A DNA stretch of 64,000 nt from Ferrovibrio sp965278975 (GTDB lineage: Bacteria; Pseudomonadota; Alphaproteobacteria; Ferrovibrionales; Ferrovibrionaceae): NCBI RefSeq assembly GCF_965278975.1, contig NZ_OZ257126.1, forward strand, positions 3,100,001 to 3,164,000, given 5' to 3'. Shown piece by piece: positions 35,241 through 43,781 of this stretch. Positions within the stretch are counted from its first letter, which is position 1. Every line of letters starts with the position of its first letter. The position numbers were made by a program, and so were the translations under genes. The notes under the pieces are model-generated. The model did not search any database. It was not told the origin of the DNA and was given only the letters and a program-made list of their open reading frames with translations.

Positions 35241-36803
35241 TTAAGCCGCGACCCCGAGCGCCTGCAGCAGCGGCAGGCGGTCGAGGAAGATTTTTGCGTC
35301 GGCGGCAAGCTGGGTGATGTTCTCATCCTCGCTTTGCAGCGTCTTGCCGTCCTTCACCACGCGCTGGCCGATGGCGGTCATGATCGCCCAGGCGCCCTTG
35401 GCCAGCGTGGTGGCATCCGGCGCCTTCTTGCTCTTCTGCTCGGCAAGGGCGGCAAGGAACATCTGCTGCAAACGCGGCACCGGCACACCGGCGCCCAGCA
35501 CCGGCGAAGCCATGCACATCACCTCGGTATGCTCGCGGGCCATCTTCAGCAGGGCGGCATTGAACTTCTGTGCTGACGGCACGGCGGCAGCGGCTTCATC
35601 CGCACTCTGCGCCGCGGCAGCATGGTTGGCGCCGATCAGCAGGGTCACCGCCTGGATGATCTGCAACGGGTTTATATTCTTCGGCGCCAGCACCGGCACC
35701 AGTTCGCCCAGCGTCTTGGCGCGGTAATTATCCGATGCCAGGGCCTCGATCAGCGGCGTGTAGACCGCCGGGCTCAGGTTCACTTCGCCGATGGCCGCAT
35801 TGAGTTTCAGCGGCACTTCGCCGGCAAGGTTGGTAAGCGCCACACGGCTCTGCATCAGCAGGGCGGTGCGTTCCGGCATGCTCAGCAGGCGCTGGCCCCG
35901 GGTGAAGATATCGCGGCGGAACACCTGATTGACCACGAAATCGCGGGCGCTTTCGCGCAGCAGCGGGTTCTGGATGCTGGCCAGCATCTGCCGCGACTGT
36001 TCGTTGAAATTCACGTTGTCGATATGGTCGAGCAGGTTGGAAGGCGCCGCGTAGCCCAGCTTGGCGGTTTCCAGATGCCGCACCGCATCGGCGAAATACA
36101 TCGGCTTCCAGTCGGCGTTGAAATACTCATGCGCCAGATAATTGGCCGGCTTGTCCTTCAGGCCCTTGAGGCGGTCGCGCGCGCCAGGTACCTGGCGGAA
36201 GAATGCGGCGCCGGCCGTATCCACCTGCTCGCCGAAGGCAATCGCGGCCTGGATGCGCTTCTGGATGCCCTGTTCGGCGCTGCCGGCCAGGTCTTCATGC
36301 AGCTTCATCAGGTGGCGCACCGGCATCGAGGCCGACCAGCCCGGCAGCGTGTTGTAGGACATATAGACCGCGCCGCCGACCGCCAGATGCTTGCGGATGA
36401 TCGCCACGATCGTGTCGCGGTGCTTGTCGGAAACCCAGGTCCAGATGCCGTGCAGGGTGATGAAGTCGAATTTCGGCAGGTCGTCGCGTTCCAGCAGATC
36501 GGCGAAGCCATCATCGAGCAGGTTGGCGCCGTTGCCGCCGGCCTTGGCCAGCGCGCGGGCACCGGCGGCCTGATTCGGGTTGAAATCGGTGCCCCAGAAG
36601 GAGCCCCGGTTGGAGGCGGCATGGATATTGACGCTGACACCCTGGCCGAAGCCCAGTTCCAGGTAGTTCACCGGCCCGGAGGGGGGCGGAGCGATGCCGC
36701 GCAGCAGCAGGGCAAGGCGCAGATGCGCCGGGGCCAGTTCACGGTAATAGCCGTAGGTATAGTCGATTTCCGCAACGTATCCGGCGGTCCAGTCAGGCTG
36801 CAC
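35241..36803 (-). CDS. SAM methyltransferase with C-terminal regulatory domain
   Basis: A 520-aa protein. Residues ~15-190 are a class I SAM methyltransferase: NYLELGFGQGVSVNIHAASN (motif I), FWGTDFNPNQAAGARAL, FDFITLHGIWTWVSDKHRD and VYMSYNTLPGWSA. Residues ~210-300 contain the predicted methyltransferase regulatory domain (PF10119 type; ANYLAHEYFNADWKPMYFAD) and the rest is helical. In other bacteria such proteins occur in cell-surface or polysaccharide loci, but the substrate is unknown. It is divergent from the rpmJ promoter region. Confidence 0.85.
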   Translation of the reverse strand: MQPDWTAGYVAEIDYTYGYYRELAPAHLRLALLLRGIAPPPSGPVNYLELGFGQGVSVNIHAASNRGSFWGTDFNPNQAAGARALAKAGGNGANLLDDGFADLLERDDLPKFDFITLHGIWTWVSDKHRDTIVAIIRKHLAVGGAVYMSYNTLPGWSASMPVRHLMKLHEDLAGSAEQGIQKRIQAAIAFGEQVDTAGAAFFRQVPGARDRLKGLKDKPANYLAHEYFNADWKPMYFADAVRHLETAKLGYAAPSNLLDHIDNVNFNEQSRQMLASIQNPLLRESARDFVVNQVFRRDIFTRGQRLLSMPERTALLMQSRVALTNLAGEVPLKLNAAIGEVNLSPAVYTPLIEALASDNYRAKTLGELVPVLAPKNINPLQIIQAVTLLIGANHAAAAQSADEAAAAVPSAQKFNAALLKMAREHTEVMCMASPVLGAGVPVPRLQQMFLAALAEQKSKKAPDATTLAKGAWAIMTAIGQRVVKDGKTLQSEDENITQLAADAKIFLDRLPLLQALGVAA

Positions 36804-36893
36804 AGGCCACTCCCCAGTTATTCAACCCTAGGAGTGTACCAGAAAAGACTTCCGCTTTATTAAGGGCGCCGGGAAACAGGGGCTTTTTCGCCG

Positions 36894-36922
36894 TTGACAG
36901 GCCCGGACCGGCTTTGTATGGT
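36894..36922 (+). promoter_or_regulatory. Strong sigma-70 promoter of the L36 gene
   Basis: TTGACA (36894-36899) is a perfect -35, followed by a 17-base spacer and TATGGT (36917-36922) as -10. The start site would be near 36930, giving a leader of ~80 bases before the ATG at 37008. Confidence 0.85.
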
Positions 36923-37007
36923 CCGCCCGCTTTTCGCGCCGGTGCGGCCAGTCGCGCCGGCCTTTTCGTAGCCCTTCACGGGCAGGACTAGATCTAAGGT
37001 TAGTGTC

Positions 37008-37133
37008 ATGAAGGTCATCAATTCGCTGAAGTCCGCCAAGACCCGCCATCGCGATTGCCGCGTGGTGCGCCGCAAGGGCCGCGTCTACGTCATCAACAAG
37101 ACCAACCCGCGCTTCAAGGCCCGCCAGGGCTGA
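37008..37133 (+). CDS. rpmJ: 50S ribosomal protein L36, zinc-free type
   Basis: A 41-aa protein, MKVINSLKSAKTRHRDCRVV..., identical in layout to alphaproteobacterial L36 (YkgO-like B type). The RRKGRVYVINKTNPRFKARQG core is diagnostic. Only one Cys is present, so the zinc ribbon of the classical three-Cys/one-His L36 is absent; in this class that is the usual form. It is a single-gene unit with its own promoter (36894) and terminator (37179), as expected for a highly expressed ribosomal protein. Confidence 0.97.
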   Translation: MKVINSLKSAKTRHRDCRVVRRKGRVYVINKTNPRFKARQG

Positions 37134-37503
37134 TAGCGCGCCGGGCGCCGCTTCCGGCGCCGGCTTAAGGTTCTCATACGGCCTGGACGACTCCGTCGTC
37201 CGGGCCGTTTCTCGTTCTGGGTATGATGTTTTCGGGATTGTATCGGCGCGGATATCAGACCAAATCCCCCTTGCGCCGCATACTGGCCGAACATATGCGG
37301 TCCATTGTGGCGAAGATGTCCTTTGCTGGCCGCCCATAAGCTACTGGCAAAGCAGGATATTGCTGCCCAGGAGGGGCCCCATGGGGGCATAAACATACGG
37401 TTTTAATTTTCTGTTCGTCTGTGCTGTGCCGGATCAAACACTAATATGTTGCAAAAATCGGGAAAGATGTTGGAGAAATCGAGAAACAGGAACCGGGGGA
37501 ACA
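37134..37503. other. 370-base intergenic region after rpmJ
   Basis: Apart from the rpmJ terminator (37179-37216) and a GGCGCC-gcttcc-GGCGCC hairpin at ~37144-37161, I see no gene with family similarity. A perfect AGGAGG at 37369-37374 stands six bases before an ATG that is followed by only GGG GCA TAA (37381-37392). This could be a leader mini-ORF or chance. The last ~100 bases are AT-rich and probably carry the promoter of the 37504 gene. Confidence 0.45.
37179..37216 (+). terminator. Intrinsic terminator after rpmJ
   Basis: A 13-bp stem with one G-T wobble (CGGCCTGGACGAC / GTCGTCCGGGCCG, loop TCC) is followed by TTTCTCGTT. It ends the rpmJ transcript ~50 bases past its stop. Confidence 0.85.
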
Positions 37504-38712
37504 ATGTCTGCCAATGCAAAGCCGATTTATGTGCTCAAGATCGCCCCGGGCATCGAAAAGCCTTTTATGAGTGTTGCCGATATCCGTGACTTCACAGGAC
37601 AGGAAAGCAAATTCTGGGGGGCAATGCTTTCTAGGGATGCCGTAAATAACGCCGGCTTTCCATTGGCAGCCATTCGCGACTTTTACCGGGAAATTTCCCA
37701 CCGGCAGCTTGAGCATTTTGAGCGACTGGCGCAGACGCCAAACCCGGCAACTCTCCCCGATATCGAAAACCGCATGGTGCCCTTCACCGAAGGGCGCCAG
37801 TTCGACCGGGCGTTTTGTTCGCTGAATCCTGACGATGCCCGCATCATGGAAGTGTTCAAAACCGACCCGCTGGCGGCACTGATGGGCGCCTGGGCCAGGG
37901 CGCGCGGAACAGGCCCCGACACGAACTCAATCCACACGACCATGCGCGGCGAGGTGATGCTGGCATTGATGCGCTGGAACATGGGAGCGCCCTCGCCCAC
38001 TTCCTTTGCGCCGGCCTGGCAGGACTGGATGAGTCAGGTGCAGCAGAATGAAGCGGCCGCGCAGAAACGCCGCGCGGAAAATGAGCAGGTGCTCAGCGCG
38101 CTGAGTACGGCATCGGCAGCGACGATCGACGCAATGAAAGAGGAAATCGAAGCGAACAAGAATAGCCGTGAGGAAGCAGCCAAGGCCGCGGAAGCGATGC
38201 GTGCCGATCAGAACGACAAACTGGAGAAGCTACGGATATTTTATAATAGCAAGCTGACATTGATGTCGCCGGTGGATTACTGGAAGGGCCGGGCGCGCCG
38301 GCAGGTAATATGGGCCGCATTGTGGGTTCTCGCTTTCGTCATAATGTCCGGCGGCACTGCGTATTTGATCTGGGAGTTGCGCGGACCTCTCAGGGAACTG
38401 ATCGGTGATGGTCGTGACATCAATCTGGCCGCGGTGCCGATCCTGGCGGCGGCGGCTTTGCCGGTGGTGTGGGTGCTGAAGCATATCTCGCGGCAATTCA
38501 TCGATTGCATGATCGATTCCCGCGATGCCAGCCAGCGATCGGTGCAGGCGATGACCTATCTGGCACTGCAAGAACGTAGCAAGGATCTGCCCGAGAGCAA
38601 GCAGGCGGATCTGTCGATCGCGCTGAACGCGCTGTTCCGGCCCGGGCCGGCGCAGCCAAGCGAAGACGGCATCCCGTTGCCGCTGATTGAATTGTTCAAA
38701 TCACGCAATTGA
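37504..38712 (+). CDS. Orphan coiled-coil membrane protein of unknown function
   Basis: A 402-aa protein starting MSANAKPIYVLKIAPGIEKP (ATG at 37504 after GGGGGA). Residues ~1-170 look globular (IRDFTGQESKFWGAMLSRD). A charged coiled coil spans ~175-250 (QNEAAAQKRRAENEQVL... IEANKNSREEAAKAAEAMR). Then come two membrane helices, ~268-290 (IWAALWVLAFVIMSGG) and ~310-330, and a cytoplasmic tail with FIDCMIDSRDASQRSVQAMT. I cannot name the family. No genetic partner is evident: rpmJ ends upstream with a terminator and the FadR-type regulator begins a new unit. Base composition is somewhat less GC-rich than neighbours. Confidence 0.75.
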   Translation: MSANAKPIYVLKIAPGIEKPFMSVADIRDFTGQESKFWGAMLSRDAVNNAGFPLAAIRDFYREISHRQLEHFERLAQTPNPATLPDIENRMVPFTEGRQFDRAFCSLNPDDARIMEVFKTDPLAALMGAWARARGTGPDTNSIHTTMRGEVMLALMRWNMGAPSPTSFAPAWQDWMSQVQQNEAAAQKRRAENEQVLSALSTASAATIDAMKEEIEANKNSREEAAKAAEAMRADQNDKLEKLRIFYNSKLTLMSPVDYWKGRARRQVIWAALWVLAFVIMSGGTAYLIWELRGPLRELIGDGRDINLAAVPILAAAALPVVWVLKHISRQFIDCMIDSRDASQRSVQAMTYLALQERSKDLPESKQADLSIALNALFRPGPAQPSEDGIPLPLIELFKSRN

Positions 38713-38861
38713 GTTGTTCAAGCGCCTGTAGCCGGCGGTCGCATAGCGCGCGGTGCAGCATGGCCAGGAGGGAAGTGGCCAATTGTCACTAGAGTGCTCC
38801 TGACGATCGGCACCTCTATATCCTGGCTTGACGGGTGAGGTTCCACGGGATAGTTGTCAGC

Positions 38862-38872
38862 TTGTCTGACAA
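38862..38872 (+). promoter_or_regulatory. FadR/GntR-type operator before the glycolate regulator
   Basis: TTGTCTGACAA is a perfect palindrome centred on T, 14 bases before the regulator ATG at 38887. It is the form bound by many FadR-subfamily GntR regulators. A larger overlapping palindrome (TTGTCAG / CTGACAA, 38854-38872) and a possible -35 TTGACG at 38828 suggest autoregulation near the start site. Confidence 0.7.
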
Positions 38873-38886
38873 ATTATCGGGAATCG

Positions 38887-39615
38887 ATGCTGCATTTCAG
38901 CCAGAGCCAAGCCGCCGACCTGCCGCGCCCCAGTGGTTTGGGCTCGGCCCTTGCCGAGCGGCTCCTGGTGGCGATTCGCGAGGGCGGCCTGGCGCCGGGC
39001 GACCGGCTGCCGACCGAGAAGCAGCTTGCCGAAACCCATAAGGTGAGCCGTGCCGTGGTGCGCGAGGCCATCGCCCGGTTGAAATCCGAAGGCTATGTCG
39101 AGACCCGCCAGGGGGCCGGGGCCTTCGTGCTGGCGCGGCCGGGCCAGACCAGTTTCCGCATGACCGCGCCGAGCCAGACCGCCGAGGGCGGCGACCTGCG
39201 CCATGCTTTCGAGCTGCGCGGCGCCATTGAGGTGGCCGCCGCCGAACTCGCCGCCCGCCGCCGCCAGCCGGCTGATCTCGCCGCCATTGCCGCTGCCTTC
39301 GCGGCGATGGAACAGGCGCTCGCCGAAGGCCGCGAGGCAGCCGGGGCCGATGATACCTTCCACGCCGCCGTGGCCGCCGCCACCGGCAATCCGCTGATTC
39401 AGCGGTTCACGGATTTCCTGGCGCACCAGTTTTCCGAAACCCGCCAGCTCACCTGGAGCGAGGCTTCGCGCCAGCAGGGCAAGGCCGCTGCCGCGCAAGC
39501 CGAGCATCGTGCCTTGCTGCGCGCCATCGAGGCCGGCGATGCCGCGGCCGCTGCCGAAGCCGCCCGTGCCCATGTTGCCGCCGCCGCATCGCGTTTCGGT
39601 TTTGGCGAAGATTGA
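38887..39615 (+). CDS. GntR-family (FadR subfamily) regulator, probable GlcC-type
   Basis: A 242-aa repressor/activator. The winged helix-turn-helix is at ~18-85 (LAPGDRLPTEKQLAETHKVS and AVVREAIARLKSEGYVETRQ). The FCD ligand domain follows (~105-235), with the metal/ligand residues in FELRGAIE, DTFHAAVAAATGN and EHRALLRAIEAGD. It sits 12 bases upstream of glcD and has a TTGTCTGACAA site before its ATG. Control of glycolate oxidation with glycolate or a related 2-hydroxyacid as signal is inference from context. I use the ATG at 38887 (MLHFSQSQ); an earlier in-frame start at 38854 would cover the operator. Confidence 0.88.
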   Translation: MLHFSQSQAADLPRPSGLGSALAERLLVAIREGGLAPGDRLPTEKQLAETHKVSRAVVREAIARLKSEGYVETRQGAGAFVLARPGQTSFRMTAPSQTAEGGDLRHAFELRGAIEVAAAELAARRRQPADLAAIAAAFAAMEQALAEGREAAGADDTFHAAVAAATGNPLIQRFTDFLAHQFSETRQLTWSEASRQQGKAAAAQAEHRALLRAIEAGDAAAAAEAARAHVAAAASRFGFGED

Positions 39616-39627
39616 GGAAGCCCCACC

Positions 39628-41115
39628 ATGCTGATGCCCGCCCCAGACCCGAAAATCCTCGCGCAGCGCGAGGCCCTGATCGCCGATCTGCGCCGCATCG
39701 TGCCGGGCGAGGGCGTGATCGTGGATGAACGCAGCCTGCGCGCCTATGAATGTGATGGCCTCACCGCCTATCGGCAATTGCCACTGGTGGCGGTGCTGCC
39801 GAGCACTATCGAGCAGGTCTCGGCGGTGCTGAAACTCTGCTACGAGCGCGGCGTCAACGTGGTGCCGCGCGGCGCCGGTACGTCGCTTTCGGGTGGCGCG
39901 CTGCCGCTGGCCGATGGCGTGCTGCTCGGCATGGGCAAGTTCAACAAGGTGCTGGAAGTCGATTGGGACAATCGCTGCGCCGTGGTGCAGCCGGGTGTCA
40001 CCAATCTCGGCATCACGCGGGCGGTGGAGCATCGCGGCTTCTACTATGCGCCGGACCCTTCCAGCCAGATCGCCTGCACCATCGGCGGCAATGTGGCGGA
40101 GAATTCCGGCGGCGTGCATAGCCTGAAATACGGCCTTACCACCAACAATATCCTCGGCGTGCAGATGGTGCTGATCACCGGCGAGGTGATCCGGCTCGGC
40201 GGCAAGCATCTCGATGCTGAAGGTTATGACCTGCTCGGCATTGTCTGCGGCTCGGAGGGCCTGCTCGGCGTGGTGACGGAAGTGACCGTGCGCATTCTCC
40301 CTAAGCCGACCACCCAGCGCGCCGTGCTGGCCGGTTTCGCCACTTCGGAAGCCGCCGGCGATTGCGTCGCCAAGGTGATCGCCGCCGGCATCATTCCGGG
40401 TGGCATGGAGATGATGGACCGTCCGGCGATCCATGCGGCGGAGGATTTCGTCCATGCCGGTTATCCGCGCGATGTCGAGGCGTTGCTGATCATCGAACTG
40501 GATGGCCCGCCGGCGGAGGTGGATGATCTGTTGAGCCGCGTCGATCTGATCGCGCGCGGCTGCGGCGCGGTGTCGCTGCGGGTTTCCGAAAGCGAAGAGG
40601 AGCGCCTGCGCTTCTGGGCCGGGCGCAAGGCGGCGTTTCCGGCGGTGGGCCGCATCTCGCCGGATTATCTCTGCATGGACGGCACCATTCCGCGCAAGAA
40701 GCTGCCCGAGGTGCTGACCCGCATGGCGCAGCTTTCCGAGCGGCATGGCCTGCGCGTGGCGAATGTGTTCCATGCCGGCGATGGCAACCTGCACCCGCTG
40801 ATCCTCTATGATGCCAATAATCCTGGCGAACTGGAGAAGGCGGAGGAATTCGGCGCCGATATTCTCAGGCTCTGTGTCGAGGTCGGCGGTGTGCTCACTG
40901 GCGAGCATGGTGTCGGCGTCGAGAAGCGTGACCTGATGCCGGCGATGTTCAACGAGGCGGATCTGGCGCAGCAGGAGCGCGTCAAATGTGCCTTCGACCC
41001 GGATCACCGGCTCAATCCCGGCAAAGTTTTCCCCAGCCTGCATCGCTGCGCCGATATGGGCGCCATGCATGTCAGCCGGGGCAAGCTGGCCTTCCCCGAC
41101 ATTCCGCGTTTCTAG
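39628..41115 (+). CDS. glcD: Glycolate oxidase subunit GlcD (FAD)
   Basis: The FAD-carrying catalytic subunit that oxidises glycolate to glyoxylate. The 495-aa protein has the PCMH-type FAD-binding fold (PRGAGTSLSGGALPLADGVL, PDPSSQIACTIGGNVAENSGG, GSEGLLGVVTEVTVRILPKP) and the C-terminal oxidase domain with NVFHAGDGNLHP and LTGEHGVGVEK. Members of this family also include D-lactate dehydrogenases, but the following glcE and glcF genes fix the assignment. Confidence 0.95.
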   Translation: MLMPAPDPKILAQREALIADLRRIVPGEGVIVDERSLRAYECDGLTAYRQLPLVAVLPSTIEQVSAVLKLCYERGVNVVPRGAGTSLSGGALPLADGVLLGMGKFNKVLEVDWDNRCAVVQPGVTNLGITRAVEHRGFYYAPDPSSQIACTIGGNVAENSGGVHSLKYGLTTNNILGVQMVLITGEVIRLGGKHLDAEGYDLLGIVCGSEGLLGVVTEVTVRILPKPTTQRAVLAGFATSEAAGDCVAKVIAAGIIPGGMEMMDRPAIHAAEDFVHAGYPRDVEALLIIELDGPPAEVDDLLSRVDLIARGCGAVSLRVSESEEERLRFWAGRKAAFPAVGRISPDYLCMDGTIPRKKLPEVLTRMAQLSERHGLRVANVFHAGDGNLHPLILYDANNPGELEKAEEFGADILRLCVEVGGVLTGEHGVGVEKRDLMPAMFNEADLAQQERVKCAFDPDHRLNPGKVFPSLHRCADMGAMHVSRGKLAFPDIPRF

Positions 41116-41132
41116 GCCCCGGTTCTAAAGCG

Positions 41133-42362
41133 ATGACCGACACTTTTCTCCCCGCTACCGCTGAAGATGTACGCCAGGCGATTGCCTGGGCCGCCAATGA
41201 AGGCACGCCGCTGAGCCTGATCGGCCATGGCAGCAAGGCGCGGTTGGGCCGTCCGGTCCAGGCCGCCCATGTGCTCGATCTCTCCAAGCTTGCCGGTGTT
41301 GTCGATTACGAACCCGCCGAACTGGTACTGACCGCAAAGCCTGGCACGCTGATCAGCGATATCGAGGCGCTGCTGGCTGAGCAGCGCCAGATACTGGCCT
41401 TCGAGCCGCCGGATTTCGGCCCGCTCTGGGGCATGCCGGCAGGGCGCGGCACGCTGGGCGGGGCCATTGGCGCCAATATCGCCGGGCCGCGCCGCTTCAA
41501 GATCGGCGCCATGCGCGATCACCTGCTGGGCTTCCAGGCGGTGACCGGGCGTGGCGAATTGGTCAAGAACGGCGCCAAGGTGGTGAAGAACGTTACCGGC
41601 TACGATCTTTCCAAACTGCTCTGCGGCGCATTTGGTACGCTGGCTGCTGTCACCGAAGCGCATGTGAAAGTGCTGCCGGCGCCGGAAAAGACCCGTACTG
41701 TCGTGGTCTATGGCCTGGACGATGCCGCCGCCATCCGCGCGCTGGCCGAGGCCGCGCAGTCGCCGCATGAAGTTTCCGGCCTGGCGCATCTGCCGGCAAC
41801 ACTGGCAGCACATTCCGGGGCCAGCCGCATCGCCAGTTCCGGTCGTGCCGCCACCCTGGTGCGCGTGGAAGGCACCGATGTATCCGTGAAGGCACGCTGC
41901 GAGGCGCTGCGCGATCTGTTGGCCAAGCATGGCGAACTGGATGAACTGCACTCGCTGAATTCATCCTGGGCCTGGCGCGAAATCCGTGATGCCAGCCTGC
42001 TGGCGCAGCCGCTGGAGCGCGTGCTGTGGCGCGTCAGCATCGCGCCGAGCAAGGGCGCGGAATTCGTCGCGTCTTTACGCGAATGGCACCCCGAGATGGC
42101 GTATTTTTACGATTGGGCCGGCGGCCTGATCTGGCTCAGCATCCTGCCGAGCCGCGATGCCGGTGCCGCCGATCTGCGCCGCACGGTTGCCGAAGCCGGC
42201 GGCGGCCATGCCACGTTGTTCCGCGCCGATGAATCCGTGCGCGCGGCGATAGCGGTGTTCCAGCCGCAGGATGCGGCACTGGCGGCACTCAGCCGTCGCG
42301 TGAAAGACAGCTTCGATCCGCAGCATATCCTCAATCCCGGCCGCATGGAGGCGGGCCTCTAA
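41133..42362 (+). CDS. glcE: Glycolate oxidase FAD-binding subunit GlcE
   Basis: The second FAD-fold subunit of the three-part glycolate oxidase, required for activity. The 409-aa protein keeps a reduced PCMH domain (GMPAGRGTLGGAIGANIAGPRR, KNGAKVVKNVTGYDLSKLLCG) and a C-terminal region ending QHILNPGRMEAGL. It is 17 bases after glcD, and its TAA stop shares a base with the glcF ATG (TAATG), so translation is coupled. Confidence 0.95.
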   Translation: MTDTFLPATAEDVRQAIAWAANEGTPLSLIGHGSKARLGRPVQAAHVLDLSKLAGVVDYEPAELVLTAKPGTLISDIEALLAEQRQILAFEPPDFGPLWGMPAGRGTLGGAIGANIAGPRRFKIGAMRDHLLGFQAVTGRGELVKNGAKVVKNVTGYDLSKLLCGAFGTLAAVTEAHVKVLPAPEKTRTVVVYGLDDAAAIRALAEAAQSPHEVSGLAHLPATLAAHSGASRIASSGRAATLVRVEGTDVSVKARCEALRDLLAKHGELDELHSLNSSWAWREIRDASLLAQPLERVLWRVSIAPSKGAEFVASLREWHPEMAYFYDWAGGLIWLSILPSRDAGAADLRRTVAEAGGGHATLFRADESVRAAIAVFQPQDAALAALSRRVKDSFDPQHILNPGRMEAGL

Positions 42363-43678
42363 TGCAAACCGCCTTTACGCTCGCCCAACTCGCCGATCCG
42401 AATATCGCAGAAGCCAACACCATCCTGCGCAAATGCGTGCATTGCGGTTTCTGCACAGCCACATGCCCGACCTATGCCCTGCTGGGTGATGAGCGTGACA
42501 GCCCGCGCGGCCGCATCTATCTGATCAAGCAGATGCTGGAAGGCGGCGAGGCGGCGACGGAAGAAACCGTGCGCCATGTCGACCGCTGCCTATCCTGCCT
42601 GTCCTGCATGACCACTTGCCCGAGCAGCGTGCATTACATGCATCTGGTGGATCACGCCCGCGCCCATATCGAGCAGACCTACAAGCGGCCATTCCTCGAC
42701 CGCATGATGCGTGCGCTGCTGGCCTGGCTGCTGCCCTATCCGGGCCGTTTCCGGCTGGCTCTGCGCGGCGCGATGCTGGCGCGGCCATTCGCCGGCCTGC
42801 TGCCGGCGAAGCTGCGCGGCATGGTGCAGATGGCGCCGAAAACCTTGCCGAAGGCTTCCGTGCTGGACCGCCCCGGTGTTTACAAGGCGCATGGCGAGCG
42901 CAAGAAGCGCGTGGCGCTGATGACCGGCTGCGCCCAGCAGGTGCTGGACCCGGCGATCAACGAGGCGACGATCCGCCTGCTCAACCGCCATGGCTGCGAG
43001 GTGGTGGTGGCGCCGGGTGCCGGCTGCTGCGGTGCGCTGACGCATCACATGGGCAAGGAGCATGATGCCCATGCCAAGGCCAAGGCGAATATCGCCGCCT
43101 GGTGCGCCGAGGCCGATGGCGAGGGGCTGGATGCCATCGTGATCAATGCCTCGGGCTGCGGCACCACGGTGAAGGATTACGGCTTCATGCTACGCAATGA
43201 TGCCGCCTGGGCAGAGAAGGCGGCGCGTGTTGCCGGCCTGGCCAAGGACGTGACCGAGTTGCTGCTCGATCTCGACCTGCAGCCCAATGGCGCCGTGCCG
43301 GCGATGACCATTGCCTATCACTCCGCCTGCTCGTTGCAGCATGGCCAGAAGATCACCGCGGCGCCGAAGCAGTTGCTCAGCCGCGCCGGCTTCCAGGTCA
43401 AGGATGTGCCGGAAGGCCATCTCTGCTGCGGTTCGGCAGGCACCTACAATCTGTTGCAGCCGGAACTGGCCGGGCAATTGCGCGAACGCAAGCTGCGCAA
43501 TATCGAAAGCACCGGCGCAGAGGCGGTGGCGGCGGGCAATATCGGCTGCCTGGTGCAGATCGCCAATGGCGCCGAAGCGGCAAGCACCGGGGCGGCGGCA
43601 AAGCGTTTGCCGGTGCTGCACACGGTGCAATGGCTCGACTGGGCGACGGGCGGGCCTAAGCCGGCGGGCTTGGATTAG
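42362..43678 (+). CDS. glcF: Glycolate oxidase iron-sulfur subunit GlcF
   Basis: Passes electrons from the FAD subunits to the membrane quinone pool. The 438-aa protein has two [4Fe-4S] ferredoxin motifs (CVHCGFCTATCP and CLSCLSCMTTCP) and two C-terminal CCG domains (GCCGALTHHMG and HLCCGSAGTYNLLQ). It is the last gene of the operon; glcG and a glycolate permease are not adjacent. A paired palindrome 33 bases downstream may end the transcript. Confidence 0.95.
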   Translation: MQTAFTLAQLADPNIAEANTILRKCVHCGFCTATCPTYALLGDERDSPRGRIYLIKQMLEGGEAATEETVRHVDRCLSCLSCMTTCPSSVHYMHLVDHARAHIEQTYKRPFLDRMMRALLAWLLPYPGRFRLALRGAMLARPFAGLLPAKLRGMVQMAPKTLPKASVLDRPGVYKAHGERKKRVALMTGCAQQVLDPAINEATIRLLNRHGCEVVVAPGAGCCGALTHHMGKEHDAHAKAKANIAAWCAEADGEGLDAIVINASGCGTTVKDYGFMLRNDAAWAEKAARVAGLAKDVTELLLDLDLQPNGAVPAMTIAYHSACSLQHGQKITAAPKQLLSRAGFQVKDVPEGHLCCGSAGTYNLLQPELAGQLRERKLRNIESTGAEAVAAGNIGCLVQIANGAEAASTGAAAKRLPVLHTVQWLDWATGGPKPAGLD

Positions 43679-43710
43679 GGGTTGAATGCAGGCCCGACAA
43701 CAGCTAAGGC

Positions 43711-43773
43711 GTCATACCCGCGCACGCGGGTATCCCATTTTTTGAATGGGACCCTCGCTTTCGCGAGGGTGAC
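43711..43773. repeat. REP-like paired palindrome downstream of glcF
   Basis: GTCATACCCGCG-ca-CGCGGGTATCCCATT is followed by TT and then GAATGGGACCCTCG-ctttc-GCGAGGGTGAC. The two hairpins face each other through CCCATT/AATGGG, the same layout as the elements at 3203 and 35128 though with different hairpin stems. It lies between convergent genes. Confidence 0.7.
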
Positions 43774-43781
43774 AATAAGGC

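Noticed and set aside
38857..41070. A 737-codon minus-strand frame opposite the regulator and glcD
   Set aside because: Crosses the boundary of two well-supported genes and has no protein-family features.
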